Positions 1 through 9,943 are shown, numbered from the stretch's first letter. The stretch is DNA of 64,000 nucleotides from Pseudoalteromonas sp. A25 (GCF_009176705.1 NZ_AP021846.1:466001-530000); one strand, 5' to 3'. Numbers and translations are program-made. Notes: generated by a model from the letters alone, not told the origin.

Positions 1-1
1 G

Positions 2-1507
2 ATGTTTTCTTTTGTAATTTACAATTCAGTTGACGATGAACTGTTTTGTGCAAGAGATAGAATTGGCATAAAACCACTCAATTATTACTTCAAAGATGGC
101 AAGTTCATTTTTGCGAGTGAAATAAATGTAATTGCAAAGCTACTTGAAGAGAAGCCAAGTATCAACCAAGAGGCGATCAGGCAGTACATGAAGTACTTAT
201 ACGTGCCTTGTCCCGATACGATTTTTACGGATATTAAAAAGTTACCTCCTGGCCATATTATGAAATTAAAAGATGGTGAGTTAACGAGTAAACAGTATTG
301 GGAAGCATCGCAATTTGTCGGTAAAAACTTAGGTTTAAGCGAAGGTGAAATACTTGAAGAGTTAGATTACCTTTTCGATGATTCTGTTAAGACTCGAATG
401 ATCGCCGATGTTGAATTGGGATCGTTTTTAAGTGGTGGTATTGATAGTAGCCTTATTCTTTACTACATGCAGAAGAATTCGGAAAAGAAAATCAACACCT
501 ATACATTGGGTTTTGAAAATGCCGATAGCTATGACGAGTCTAGCGATGCGATGTTAATGGCGAAGCATTTTAATACCAATCACCAAGAGATATTAATCAA
601 ACCTGATGTCGTCAGTCTATTACCTAAAATGGTGAAGCATTTTGGGGAGCCCTTCGCTAGCCCTACCTCTTTGCTTATTCATGAGTTAACTAAAGAGACT
701 AAGAAGTTCGCGACGGTAGCGCTTGCAGGTGATGGTGGCGACGAAGTTTTTGGTGGCTATCCAAAATATCAGGGGGTTCAATTAGCTGAAAAGTTAAATT
801 CGGTTCCCAAATTTGTACTCAATGGGATTGCGAAGGTTACAGACTTAATCCCAGAGAATACATCAGGCAACCATTTGCCTCGGAGAATAAAAGCGTTTGC
901 ATCTTCACTTAGTAAAGATGCTGCGCAAAGGTATGATGACTGGTCTGCTTACATTAGCGATGATGATTTGAGCAAGCTCTTTAAAGAAGAGATCAGTTTT
1001 AGCAGTATCGTTTATGATAGCTGGAACTTGTTGGATACTGGTGATGGCATAATCACAAGCTCCTTAGTTGATTTAAGGACATATTTACCTAACGATATGT
1101 TGTACTATGGAGATATTATGAGTATGGCAAATGCGTTTGAAGTAAGGTTCCCATTGATTGATCATAATATTATTGAGTTTATGACAGCTATAGATTCGCA
1201 ATGGAGAATCAAAAATGGTCAAACTAAGTACTTAATGAAAAGGTTACTGCAAGGAAAGGTACCTGATCAAATCATCACGAAGAAAAAACTTGGCCTTAAT
1301 CCACCAATGGGCATATGGCTTAAGCGTGATTTAGCGCCATTGTTGGAAGAGTACTTGTCAAAAAGTGTAATCGAAAAGAGAGGGATCTTCGATTATAAGT
1401 ATGTCCAACAGATAATTGATGAATTTACCACTAACAGAAAAGATCGTTCGCTTAACTTGTGGGCTATGGTCGTATTAGAAGAATGGTTTAGGCAATATTT
1501 AGATTAA
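2..1507 (+). CDS. Glutamine-dependent asparagine synthetase-like amidotransferase (5' partial)
   Basis: The frame is open to the window edge, so the gene begins upstream and about 100 residues of the N-terminal glutaminase domain, including its catalytic Cys, are missing. What remains is the end of the class-II glutaminase domain (the RIGIKPL stretch near residue 21 and FASEI near 37) and the full synthetase domain with the PP-loop SGGIDSS near residue 145 and the GDGGDE motif near 245. AsnB-type enzymes transfer glutamine ammonia to an AMP-activated carboxylate. In polysaccharide clusters such paralogues are thought to amidate uronic acids rather than make asparagine. It is followed after 25 bp by wbpG in the same direction, which supports the sugar-modification role. 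The family is certain; the substrate is inferred. Confidence 0.9.
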   Translation: MFSFVIYNSVDDELFCARDRIGIKPLNYYFKDGKFIFASEINVIAKLLEEKPSINQEAIRQYMKYLYVPCPDTIFTDIKKLPPGHIMKLKDGELTSKQYWEASQFVGKNLGLSEGEILEELDYLFDDSVKTRMIADVELGSFLSGGIDSSLILYYMQKNSEKKINTYTLGFENADSYDESSDAMLMAKHFNTNHQEILIKPDVVSLLPKMVKHFGEPFASPTSLLIHELTKETKKFATVALAGDGGDEVFGGYPKYQGVQLAEKLNSVPKFVLNGIAKVTDLIPENTSGNHLPRRIKAFASSLSKDAAQRYDDWSAYISDDDLSKLFKEEISFSSIVYDSWNLLDTGDGIITSSLVDLRTYLPNDMLYYGDIMSMANAFEVRFPLIDHNIIEFMTAIDSQWRIKNGQTKYLMKRLLQGKVPDQIITKKKLGLNPPMGIWLKRDLAPLLEEYLSKSVIEKRGIFDYKYVQQIIDEFTTNRKDRSLNLWAMVVLEEWFRQYLD

Positions 1508-1532
1508 TTTTAAACAAATCGAGAAACTTAAA

Positions 1533-2672
1533 GTGACTACTAATAATTATCAAGTCTGTACTAACTGCGTAATGGACACAACGGATTCGAAAATCACTTT
1601 TGATGAGAATGGAATATGCGATCATTGTTCTACATTTTACAATGATATTAAGCCTAATTGGCACACGGATGAAAAAGGTTGGGCAGAGATAACAAAAATT
1701 GCAGCCGATATTAAAAAGGAAGGTGAAGGGAAAGAGTTTGATTGCATTATTGGTATGAGTGGTGGTATTGACAGCTCATACCTTGTTTATTTAGCAAAAG
1801 AGAGGCTAGGTTTAAGGCCATTGGTCTTCCATGTTGATGCTGGTTGGAACTCTCAGCAAGCTGTTCATAATATTGAGCAGATAGTAGATCGACTTGGCTT
1901 AGACCTGTATACAGAAGTAATCGATTGGGAAGAGATGAAAGACTTGCAGCTTTCTTTCTTCAAGGCAGGTGTTTCTCATACAGATACACCGCAAGACCAT
2001 GCTTTTTTTGCGACTATGTATAAGTTTGCTTCAAAGCATAAAATTAAACATATTCTAACGGGCGGTAACTACTCAACTGAGTGCATTCGCAACCCATTAG
2101 AGTGGATGTACTTCCAATCAGACTCTCGTCAGATTAAAGATATTCAAAAGAAATTTGGTACTAAAAAGCTTAAGAATTTTCCATTGACAAATATCTTATG
2201 GCACAAAATTTATTTGCCATATATCAAAGGGATTAAGCTGTATAGACCGCTTGACTTTATGCCTTATGACAAGGAAGAAGCAACGCAGTTTTTAGTTGAT
2301 AATTACGGATATCAGCGCTACGCACAAAAACACTTTGAGTCTCGTTTTACTCGTTTCTATGAAGCTTATTGGCTGTATGTAAAATTTGGTTATGATACAC
2401 GCAAAGTACAGTACTCTAGCTTGATTGTTACAGGGCAAATGACGCGAGAAGATGCGTTGGAAAAGCTCAAAAATCCACCATACGATCCTGAGACGATTGA
2501 TGATGACTTTAGCTACATTGCTAATAAGCTTGGTATCACAGTCGACGAGTTAAAAGGCTACTTAAAAGCTCCGAACAAAACCTATAAAGATTATAAGAAC
2601 CAACAAGCAATCTATGATTTAGGTGCTAAGGTGATGAGAAAGCTTGGCCTTGAGAAAGGCGGCAAAAGATGA
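1533..2672 (+). CDS. wbpG: N-acetyl sugar amidotransferase (WbpG family)
   Basis: The 379-residue protein starts at GTG. It has an N-terminal Cys cluster (CTNC near residue 9 and CDHC near 29), suggesting a metal site, and a PP-loop MSGGIDSS near residue 74 for ATP pyrophosphatase chemistry. In Pseudomonas aeruginosa WbpG works with HisH2 and HisF2, which deliver ammonia, to convert an acetamido group on a UDP-2,3-diacetamido sugar into an acetamidino group. Here the two partner genes follow directly: hisH overlaps by 4 bp. The three-gene order is diagnostic. The enzyme that makes the diacetamido precursor is not in this window and probably lies upstream. Confidence 0.9.
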   Translation: MTTNNYQVCTNCVMDTTDSKITFDENGICDHCSTFYNDIKPNWHTDEKGWAEITKIAADIKKEGEGKEFDCIIGMSGGIDSSYLVYLAKERLGLRPLVFHVDAGWNSQQAVHNIEQIVDRLGLDLYTEVIDWEEMKDLQLSFFKAGVSHTDTPQDHAFFATMYKFASKHKIKHILTGGNYSTECIRNPLEWMYFQSDSRQIKDIQKKFGTKKLKNFPLTNILWHKIYLPYIKGIKLYRPLDFMPYDKEEATQFLVDNYGYQRYAQKHFESRFTRFYEAYWLYVKFGYDTRKVQYSSLIVTGQMTREDALEKLKNPPYDPETIDDDFSYIANKLGITVDELKGYLKAPNKTYKDYKNQQAIYDLGAKVMRKLGLEKGGKR

Positions 2673-3292
2673 TAGCTATAATCGACTATGGTTCTGGGAA
2701 TATTCAAGCCATTCAAAACATATTTACTAAGTTAAAGGTTGATTCTTTTTTTGCAAGTACACCAGAAGCTTTACAAGCTGCAGACAAAATAATCTTGCCA
2801 GGTGTTGGCGCTTTTGATGAAGCGATGACACAACTGCAGGAATCTGGAATGAGAGAAGCTTTAGATCACTTTGCATTAATTGACAAGAAACCTGTATTAG
2901 GGATTTGTGTTGGTCTACAAATTATGGCAACAGGCAGCGACGAGGGTAAGTTATCTGGACTCGGTTGGTTTGATGCTTCAGTAAAGAAGTTTGACGAATC
3001 TAAAATAAACTTTAAGCCGAAACTTCCTCATATGGGGTGGAATGAAATTGAGCCAACGGAAGCACATCCTCTACTAAGTAATATTGACTGTGAAAAAGGG
3101 TTTTACTTTATTCACTCTTATTACTTTGAAGCTCACGACGAGAAAGATGTATTCATTAAAGCGCATTATGGTGATGATTTTTGTTGTGCTGTGAGCAAAG
3201 ACAATATTTTTGGGCTTCAGTTCCACCCAGAAAAAAGCCACACCAATGGTATTAATCTATTTAAAAATTTCGCAGAGCTTAAATTATGTTGA
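2669..3292 (+). CDS. hisH2: HisH-like glutamine amidotransferase subunit for sugar acetamidination
   Basis: This is a class-I glutamine amidotransferase of 207 residues, the normal HisH length. The PGVGAFDEAM segment is near residue 44, the catalytic Cys lies in GICVGLQIM (about residue 82), and the His/Glu pair lies in LQFHPEKSH near residue 183. In histidine synthesis HisH feeds ammonia to HisF. The position here, overlapping wbpG by 4 bp and hisF by 7 bp inside a polysaccharide cluster and away from other his genes, marks it as the dedicated paralogue that feeds the WbpG reaction. Translation is probably coupled along the trio. Confidence 0.9.
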   Translation: MIAIIDYGSGNIQAIQNIFTKLKVDSFFASTPEALQAADKIILPGVGAFDEAMTQLQESGMREALDHFALIDKKPVLGICVGLQIMATGSDEGKLSGLGWFDASVKKFDESKINFKPKLPHMGWNEIEPTEAHPLLSNIDCEKGFYFIHSYYFEAHDEKDVFIKAHYGDDFCCAVSKDNIFGLQFHPEKSHTNGINLFKNFAELKLC

Positions 3293-4071
3293 GGTCTAGA
3301 GTATCCCCTTGTTTACTTGTTCATAAGAAAGGGCTAGTTAAAACAGTAAAGTTTAAAGATGCCAAATATGTTGGTGATCCTATCAATGCTGTAAAAATTT
3401 TTAATGAAAAAGAAGTTGATGAGCTGATTGTGTTAGACATTGATGCAACAGTCGAAAACAAGTCACCCGATTATCAAATGATTAAGCACCTCGCCAATGA
3501 GAGTCGTATGCCATTGTGTTATGGAGGAGGAATAAAAACACCTCAACAAGCACAAGAAATTATTAAGCTAGGTGTCGAGAAAGTTGCTATTTCAAGTCAA
3601 GCCTTAAGTAACCCATCAGTTCTTAAAGAAATGGCTGAAATTATAGGCAAGCAAAGTGTTGTTGTGGTTTTAGATGTCAAAAAAACACTTTTTGGCAGTT
3701 ATGAAATATATACACATAACGGAAAGAACAAAGTTAAAAAGAAGCTTGAGCAAGTTATATCTGAACTCGAAGAGTTTGGAGTTGGTGAGCTAGTTATAAA
3801 CTCAATTGACCAAGATGGAATGATGAAAGGTTACGACATGAAGTTAGCTGAGAAAGTGAGGGAACTAACCAGTGTTCCACTTACAATACTTGGTGGAGCA
3901 GGCTCTGCAGAAGATATTTTGAAGCTGATTGATAAGTTTAAAGTAATCGGAGCCTCTGCTGGTAGCCTTTTTGTTTTTAAAGGTGTTTACAAAGCTGTAC
4001 TTATAAACTATATGAACCAAGACGCCCTTGCAAAAATAAGAAAAATCGCTCGCTCACAATTAGGAAAGTAA
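3286..4071 (+). CDS. hisF2: HisF-like cyclase subunit for sugar acetamidination
   Basis: This 261-residue (beta/alpha)8 barrel has the HisF signatures: PLCYGGGIKTPQQAQE near residue 75 and LGGAGSAEDI near residue 205, with Asp residues at the expected catalytic positions (DIDAT near 51, DQDGM near 175). The family makes the imidazole ring in histidine synthesis. In wbpG-hisH-hisF sets it is thought to act as the ammonia-channelling partner. It overlaps hisH and is followed after 1 bp by the fused oxidoreductase, so the whole block is probably one transcript. Confidence 0.9.
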   Translation: MLRSRVSPCLLVHKKGLVKTVKFKDAKYVGDPINAVKIFNEKEVDELIVLDIDATVENKSPDYQMIKHLANESRMPLCYGGGIKTPQQAQEIIKLGVEKVAISSQALSNPSVLKEMAEIIGKQSVVVVLDVKKTLFGSYEIYTHNGKNKVKKKLEQVISELEEFGVGELVINSIDQDGMMKGYDMKLAEKVRELTSVPLTILGGAGSAEDILKLIDKFKVIGASAGSLFVFKGVYKAVLINYMNQDALAKIRKIARSQLGK

Positions 4072-4072
4072 G

Positions 4073-6211
4073 ATGAAGCAAATACTACAGGATATGGCGA
4101 AAGGTGGATCGTCTATTGTTAAGGCGCCTGCTCCAACGATTACTAAAAATCATGTTCTCATTAATACCACTACTACTTTAATTTCTATAGGTACAGAGAG
4201 AATGCTTGTGGATTTTGGTAAGGCAAACTTAATAGATAAAGCTCGTTCTCAACCTGATAAAGTTAAAATGGTACTTGAGAAAGTTCAAACTGATGGGCTA
4301 ATGACCACTGTAGATGCTGTGAAATCAAAGTTAGCTCAACCATTACCATTGGGTTATTGCAATGTAGGTGTTGTTGAGCAAATTGGTAATGGAGTTAATG
4401 CTGTTAGGGTTGGTGAGCGCGTAGTCTCAAATGGCCCTCATGCTGATGTTGTTCGTGTATCTAAAAACCTGGTTGCAAAAGTCCCTGATAATGTTAGTGA
4501 TGAAGAAGCTGCATTCACGGTTGTGGCAAGTATCGGCCTACAAGGTATTCGTTTAGCAAACCCAACAATGGGTGAATGCTTTGTCGTTACAGGTGTTGGT
4601 TTAATCGGCTTGCTAACAGTTCAAATGCTAAGAGCACAAGGTTGTAGAGTATTAGCCATAGATTATGATCAAGAAAAATTAAAGCTGGCAAGACAATTTG
4701 GGGCTGAGATTTGCAACCCCGGTGCAGGTGAAGACCCTGTTGCGGCTGGTATTTCCTTTAGCCGTGGAGAGGGTGTTGATGGTGTTATTATAACAGCCTC
4801 AACCAAGTCTAATGACCCAGTAACACAAGCTGCACGAATGAGTCGTAAACGTGGTCGTATCATTTTAGTTGGGGTGACTGGCTTAGAGTTAAGTCGAGCA
4901 GACTTTTATGAGAAAGAGTTAACTTTTCAAGTATCGTGCTCTTATGGCCCTGGGCGTTATGATCCTAGTTACGAAGAACAGGGGAATGATTACCCATTTG
5001 CGTTCGTTCGTTGGACAGAGCAGCGTAACTTTGAAGCAATTCTTGATATGATGGCAGGTGGTCAGTTAGATGTTAAGCCATTAATTACGCATCGCTTTAA
5101 GTTTGAAAACGCAAGTGAAGCATATGAGCTACTTACTTCGGATAAAAGTGCTTTAGGTATTCTACTGCAGTTTGAGTCTGAACCACAATCACGTCATGTT
5201 AAAACCGTACCTTTAAACCCCACTGTAAATTACGAAAAGGATGAGCCTGTAATTGGATTTATTGGTGCTGGTAATTACGCTTCGCGCGTTTTAATACCCG
5301 CTTTTAAACAGGCTGGTGCAAAACTACATAGTGTTGCAACATCAGGCGGGATAAATGGAGTTATTCACGGCGAAAAATCAGGCTTTGTAGAAGCAACTAC
5401 AGATACACAAGCTATGATTAAAAATGATGACATTAACACTGTTGCTATCGTCACCCAGCACAATAGCCATGCAGCTTTTGTAAAAGCAGCGCTCGAGGCT
5501 GGTAAAAATGTATTTGTTGAGAAGCCATTAGCAATCAACCATGAAGAACTAAATGAGGTTAAGGTTGCTTATAAAGAGGCTTGTAAGAATGCTTTAGAGC
5601 CTAAGCTAATGGTTGGTTTTAACCGTCGCTTTTCCCCTCAAATTCAGAAAATGAAACAGCTGTTAGAACCAATAAAAGAACCTAAATCGTTCATTATGAC
5701 TATGAATGCAGGAGCTATTTCTGCTGTTCATTGGACACAAGACATTAATATAGGTGGTGGACGTATTATTGGAGAGGCATGCCACTTTGTTGATTTAATG
5801 CGTTATTTAGCTGGAAGTGAAATTGTATCTGTTCAAGCTCGAAGAATGGGAGATACTGACTCGGTAGAAGTAACTGAGGATAAAGCCGCAATAATTTTAG
5901 GCTTTGCGGATGGGTCATTTGGTACTATAAACTACTTTGCGAATGGTGCAGCAAGCTTCCCCAAGGAACGAGTAGAGGTATTTACCAATGGTAAAGTCTT
6001 ACAGCTAGATAACTTTATAAAACTAAAAGCATACGGATTCAAAGGGTTTAAAAAAATGAACCTTTGGAAGCAGGATAAAGGTCAAAACCTGTGTTCTAAG
6101 TTATTTCTTGATTCTATTCGTGATGGTAACCCCGCCCCAATCGCTATCGATGAAATTTTTGAAGTAGCAAAAGTATCCATAGACATTGCTGAACAGCTCA
6201 GAAGTCAATGA
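4073..6211 (+). CDS. Bi-domain oxidoreductase: alcohol dehydrogenase-like plus Gfo/Idh/MocA-like
   Basis: This 712-residue fusion has an N-terminal medium-chain alcohol-dehydrogenase-like half (nucleotide-binding VTGVGLIGLL near residue 170) and a C-terminal Gfo/Idh/MocA half beginning near residue 390 with GFIGAGNYAS, followed by the EKPLA motif near 483. Both halves have a Rossmann motif, so two NAD(P) sites are expected. Such fusions recur in polysaccharide clusters next to heparinase II/III-like genes, as here, where the next gene overlaps by 4 bp. The likely role is redox modification of a nucleotide-linked or lipid-linked sugar; the substrate cannot be read from sequence. Confidence 0.88.
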   Translation: MKQILQDMAKGGSSIVKAPAPTITKNHVLINTTTTLISIGTERMLVDFGKANLIDKARSQPDKVKMVLEKVQTDGLMTTVDAVKSKLAQPLPLGYCNVGVVEQIGNGVNAVRVGERVVSNGPHADVVRVSKNLVAKVPDNVSDEEAAFTVVASIGLQGIRLANPTMGECFVVTGVGLIGLLTVQMLRAQGCRVLAIDYDQEKLKLARQFGAEICNPGAGEDPVAAGISFSRGEGVDGVIITASTKSNDPVTQAARMSRKRGRIILVGVTGLELSRADFYEKELTFQVSCSYGPGRYDPSYEEQGNDYPFAFVRWTEQRNFEAILDMMAGGQLDVKPLITHRFKFENASEAYELLTSDKSALGILLQFESEPQSRHVKTVPLNPTVNYEKDEPVIGFIGAGNYASRVLIPAFKQAGAKLHSVATSGGINGVIHGEKSGFVEATTDTQAMIKNDDINTVAIVTQHNSHAAFVKAALEAGKNVFVEKPLAINHEELNEVKVAYKEACKNALEPKLMVGFNRRFSPQIQKMKQLLEPIKEPKSFIMTMNAGAISAVHWTQDINIGGGRIIGEACHFVDLMRYLAGSEIVSVQARRMGDTDSVEVTEDKAAIILGFADGSFGTINYFANGAASFPKERVEVFTNGKVLQLDNFIKLKAYGFKGFKKMNLWKQDKGQNLCSKLFLDSIRDGNPAPIAIDEIFEVAKVSIDIAEQLRSQ

Positions 6212-7851
6212 AAAAATTGATAAAAAAGGCTCTTAAGGTATTTCATACCGTGAAATACCTTAAGTTTAAACAGTTTTACTATAGACTCTTATATAAAATC
6301 ACAACGCCTACAGTTTATAAAGCAGAGCCAACTTCATGCAAATGTTGGGTTTGGTGTGGCCCAGAGGTTAATCCGCAAAGTATAACCTCAGAAACTACCG
6401 TAAAGTTTTTAAACCAAACAGGAAGTATAGTAACACTAGAAGATTGGAACTGCCCTAGTAAAACTAAGCTTTGGTTGTATAACCTTCATTATTTTGATGA
6501 TTTAAGTTCTTTTGATTCCTTTAAAAGGTACGATTTACAACGGGGGTGGATAGAAAGGTGGATAGCTGATAATCCTCCTTGCTTAGGTAATGGGTGGGAG
6601 CCGTATCCAATATCATTACGGTTAGTCAACTGGGTTAAGTGGTGCAGTAAGCAAAAGCATGTTTCTCCTGCATATACCAAAAGTATGTTAGAGCAAGCCG
6701 ATGCACTTTCTAAGCAGCTCGAATATCACATCTTAGGAAATCACTTATTTGCAAACGCTAAAGCTCTGACTTTTGTTGGAGCTTACTTAAATGGCGAACA
6801 AGCTGAGCGCTACTTAAATAAAGGCATTGATATTTTAGATAAAGAAATATCTGAGCAGTTTTTAGATGATGGAGCCCACTTTGAACTATCCCCCATGTAT
6901 CACGAAATTTTGCTTTGGGATTTACTGGAGTTAATAGACTTAGCTCATACTAGTGATAATGATTTGCTAAAAAAATATAGCCATGGTTGGAGGGCTGTTG
7001 CAGTAAAAGCGCTTACTTGGCTTCAGGTGATGATTCACCCTGATGGGGAGATTAGTTTTTTCAACGATGCAGCTATAGGAATCGCCAAGCAGCCTAAAGA
7101 TATTTTTAGCTACGCTAAAAAGCTAGGCATATTATGTGAGATGGACTCCAAAAGGTTAATCACAAACCCTACTAGCGGCTACAGCAGAGTAACTTTTGAT
7201 GAATATACCCTTATCTTCGATCACGCTAATGTTGGACCTGATTACCTACCTGGTCATGCACATGCTGATACTTTAAGTTTTGAATTGTCGATTGGAGAGC
7301 AAAGAGTATTCGTTAACTCAGGTACTTCGCTTTATGGTATTAGTGAAGAGCGTTTAAGGCAGCGTGAGACGGCAGCACATAACACAGTTACGGTCGAAGG
7401 TTGCAGCTCCTCACAAGTTTGGTCTGGATTTAGAGTTGCTAAGCGAGCATATGCAAAGTTAAACCAAACAAGTTATAGTGATGGTCGTACATTATTGGTT
7501 GCAAGCCATGATGGTTATCTAAAGCAAAGCCCTAAACTTATTCATACCAGAAAGTTAGAGTGTTCAGGTAAGAGTATAAAAGTTCATGATGATTTATCAC
7601 ATGCTAAAGCTGCGTGCTTACACTTAAATATCCACCCAGAGCTTGATATTGTTCAAACTTCAGCTCGTGCGTGTGAGATTTTTAAACAAGGCACTAGATT
7701 ATGTGTATTAGAAAGTGACAGTGCATTACAGTTAAAAGATAGTACGTGGCACCCTGAATTTGGTAAGTCTGTTCCAAACAAAAAAATCGAAATTAACTTT
7801 AACAGCGGTAGTATACGAACTGAAATAAGAATAATTAAGGGACTAGAGTGA
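6208..7851 (+). CDS. Heparinase II/III (alginate lyase-like) family protein
   Basis: This 547-residue protein has an alpha-toroid N-terminal half rich in Trp/His (WEPYPISLRLVNWVKW near residue 130, GNHLFANAKAL near 177, HFELSPMYHEILL near 226) and a heparinase II/III C-terminal half with PGHAHADTLSFEL near residue 348 and AAHNTVTVEG near 390. The family cleaves uronic-acid glycosidic bonds by beta-elimination. No signal peptide is apparent, so it may act in the cytoplasm on an intermediate. The 4-bp overlap with the oxidoreductase and with the downstream glycosyltransferase ties it to the cluster. Its role may be editing or epimerase-like chemistry; this is inference. Confidence 0.85.
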   Translation: MKKLIKKALKVFHTVKYLKFKQFYYRLLYKITTPTVYKAEPTSCKCWVWCGPEVNPQSITSETTVKFLNQTGSIVTLEDWNCPSKTKLWLYNLHYFDDLSSFDSFKRYDLQRGWIERWIADNPPCLGNGWEPYPISLRLVNWVKWCSKQKHVSPAYTKSMLEQADALSKQLEYHILGNHLFANAKALTFVGAYLNGEQAERYLNKGIDILDKEISEQFLDDGAHFELSPMYHEILLWDLLELIDLAHTSDNDLLKKYSHGWRAVAVKALTWLQVMIHPDGEISFFNDAAIGIAKQPKDIFSYAKKLGILCEMDSKRLITNPTSGYSRVTFDEYTLIFDHANVGPDYLPGHAHADTLSFELSIGEQRVFVNSGTSLYGISEERLRQRETAAHNTVTVEGCSSSQVWSGFRVAKRAYAKLNQTSYSDGRTLLVASHDGYLKQSPKLIHTRKLECSGKSIKVHDDLSHAKAACLHLNIHPELDIVQTSARACEIFKQGTRLCVLESDSALQLKDSTWHPEFGKSVPNKKIEINFNSGSIRTEIRIIKGLE

Positions 7852-9011
7852 AGATACTTTTTTTATCTTTTTATTATCAACCCGACCTTTGTGCTGGCTC
7901 GTTTAGAGCAAGCGCACTAGTTGAACAATTGAGGCAGCAAGAAGAAGTTGAAATCGATGTAATCACAACCATGCCTAATCGCTATGCTAGCTTTAATGCT
8001 GGCGCTAAATCAGAAGAGGTTTTAGATAATGTGCGCGTACGTCGAGTTGAGCTTCCCTCGCATAAAAGTGGCATGCTCGACCAAATAAAATCTTTTTATG
8101 CGTTTTACAACCAAGTGAATAAAGCTGTCAAAAATGAACAGTATGATTTAGTCTTCGCCACTAGCTCTCGGCTTTTTACTGCATTTCTTGGTGCTAGAAT
8201 AGCGAAGCGTAAGAAGTTACCACTATATTTAGATATACGAGATATTTTCGTCGATACCATAAAAGACGTTCTAAACCCTAAGTTAGCACTTTTAATGAAA
8301 CCAATCTTGAACATGGTTGAAAGCTATACATTCTCAAATGCACAGAGTATTAACCTAGTATCTAAAGGTTTTGAAGAATACTTTTACTTACGATATAAGA
8401 AGCCTAAATACACATTTTTTACCAATGGCATTGACAAAGAGTTTCTTAGCTTTGAAAAGCAGAATGTCAGCTCTGAAAGTACTTACGGTATCAAAACAGT
8501 TTTATATGCTGGCAACATAGGAGAGGGACAAGGTTTAAATACTATAATCCCTGAGCTTGCAAAAATATGTAAACAGAGGTACCACTTTAAAATTATAGGT
8601 GATGGTGGGCGTAAGGATTTATTGCTCTCCAGTTGTGAAAGTATAGATAATATCTCTTTCCACCCTCCAGTTAATCGCGAGCAATTATTAAAAGAGTACA
8701 CCAGAGCCGATATTCTGTTTTTACACTTGAATGATTACCCTGCTTTTGAAAAAGTCCTACCTTCTAAAGTGTTTGAATATGCCGCTACTGGTAAGCCTGT
8801 TCTAGCTGGAGTAAGTGGTTACGCCGCTGAGTTTATAAAAGAAGAAGTAAGCAATGCTGCAGTGTTTTACCCTGGAGACGCTAAGGCTGGTCATAGTGCG
8901 TTAAGTAGCCTTAATAGTGAATACAGTGATAGAAAGGGTTTTATTGCAAAGTATACTCGCTCCAATATTATGAAAAAAATGTCCCTATCAATTTTATCTT
9001 GCCGAAGCTAA
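7848..9011 (+). CDS. Glycosyltransferase family 4 (WbuB-like)
   Basis: This is a GT-B fold retaining glycosyltransferase of 387 residues. The acceptor-side N-terminus starts FLSFYYQPDLCAGSFRA, and the donor side has YAGNIGEGQGL near residue 222 and the GT4 E-x7-E region in VFEYAATGKPVLAG near residue 305. It probably adds the second sugar to the undecaprenyl-PP-linked primer made by the downstream transferase. It overlaps the heparinase-like gene by 4 bp and ends 2 bp before the next start. Sugar specificity cannot be read. Confidence 0.88.
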   Translation: MKILFLSFYYQPDLCAGSFRASALVEQLRQQEEVEIDVITTMPNRYASFNAGAKSEEVLDNVRVRRVELPSHKSGMLDQIKSFYAFYNQVNKAVKNEQYDLVFATSSRLFTAFLGARIAKRKKLPLYLDIRDIFVDTIKDVLNPKLALLMKPILNMVESYTFSNAQSINLVSKGFEEYFYLRYKKPKYTFFTNGIDKEFLSFEKQNVSSESTYGIKTVLYAGNIGEGQGLNTIIPELAKICKQRYHFKIIGDGGRKDLLLSSCESIDNISFHPPVNREQLLKEYTRADILFLHLNDYPAFEKVLPSKVFEYAATGKPVLAGVSGYAAEFIKEEVSNAAVFYPGDAKAGHSALSSLNSEYSDRKGFIAKYTRSNIMKKMSLSILSCRS

Positions 9012-9013
9012 AT

Positions 9014-9943
9014 ATGAATACTTTATTGATTACTGGTTATTCTGGTTTTGTTGGTAGCTTGCTAGCTAAGGAGCTGCAAAGCAATAACGCTTTAAAACTT
9101 TTGGGGCGAAAAAAGTCAAATTTAGGCAAAGTTTATAAGCACAATATTGATGGTAGTGGTGATTACTCAAGTACGCTTAATAATGTTGACTGTGTAATTC
9201 ATTGTGCTGCACGAGTTCATGTAATGAAAGACAGCTCGGTAGATCCTTTAGCTGAGTTTAGAGCTGTGAACACCGCTGGTACTGTGAATTTAGCTAAACA
9301 AGCTGCAAAAGCGAGTGTAAAACGCTTTATATTTGTTAGCACAATAAAAGTGAATGGAGAAAGCACATCAGGTAAACCAGCATTTACTCCATTCGATACA
9401 CCTGCACCTGAAGACTTCTATGGAGTCTCAAAATCGGAGGCAGAGCAGCTGCTACTGGAGTTAGGTAAACAAACAGGGATGGAGATTGTGATTATAAGAC
9501 CACCACTTGTGTACGGAGAAGGTGTGAAAGCTAATTTTGCATCTTTAATGAAACTTGTTGGTAAAGGGTTGCCTTTACCTTTTAGGTTAATAAACACTAA
9601 TAAACGCAGTTTAGTATCTGTCTATAACCTGGTGGATTTAATCAAGGTGTGTATTGAGCACCCAAAAGCCGTTAATCAAGTTTTTTTAGTAAGTGATGAC
9701 AATGATCTATCAACTGCTGAAATGGTGAGGCTTATGGCAAGGGTACAGGGCAAATCCAACTTTTCACTTCCATTACCTTTGTGGTGTTTTAAACTAGCAG
9801 GTAGTTTGCTGGGCAAACTAGATGTAGTTGATAGACTAACCGGCTCACTTCAGTTAGATATCACTCATACAAAAAACACACTTGATTGGTCTCCGCCTTA
9901 TCCTGTTGAACTTGGCTTTAAACTTGCGGCTAAAAATTTATAA
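9014..9943 (+). CDS. wbpV: NAD-dependent epimerase/reductase, WbpV-like
   Basis: This is an extended SDR with the nucleotide motif TGYSGFVGSLL at the N-terminus and the catalytic YGVSK (YxxxK) near residue 135, with an upstream Ser in FVSTIKVNG. I chose the ATG at 9014, 2 bp after the glycosyltransferase stop, over a possible TTG at 8999, because the protein then begins directly before the first beta strand. In Pseudomonas clusters WbpV reduces the 4-keto product of WbpM to UDP-QuiNAc and sits beside a sugar-phosphate transferase and wbpM, as here. Fucosamine rather than quinovosamine is the alternative product. Confidence 0.82.
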   Translation: MNTLLITGYSGFVGSLLAKELQSNNALKLLGRKKSNLGKVYKHNIDGSGDYSSTLNNVDCVIHCAARVHVMKDSSVDPLAEFRAVNTAGTVNLAKQAAKASVKRFIFVSTIKVNGESTSGKPAFTPFDTPAPEDFYGVSKSEAEQLLLELGKQTGMEIVIIRPPLVYGEGVKANFASLMKLVGKGLPLPFRLINTNKRSLVSVYNLVDLIKVCIEHPKAVNQVFLVSDDNDLSTAEMVRLMARVQGKSNFSLPLPLWCFKLAGSLLGKLDVVDRLTGSLQLDITHTKNTLDWSPPYPVELGFKLAAKNL

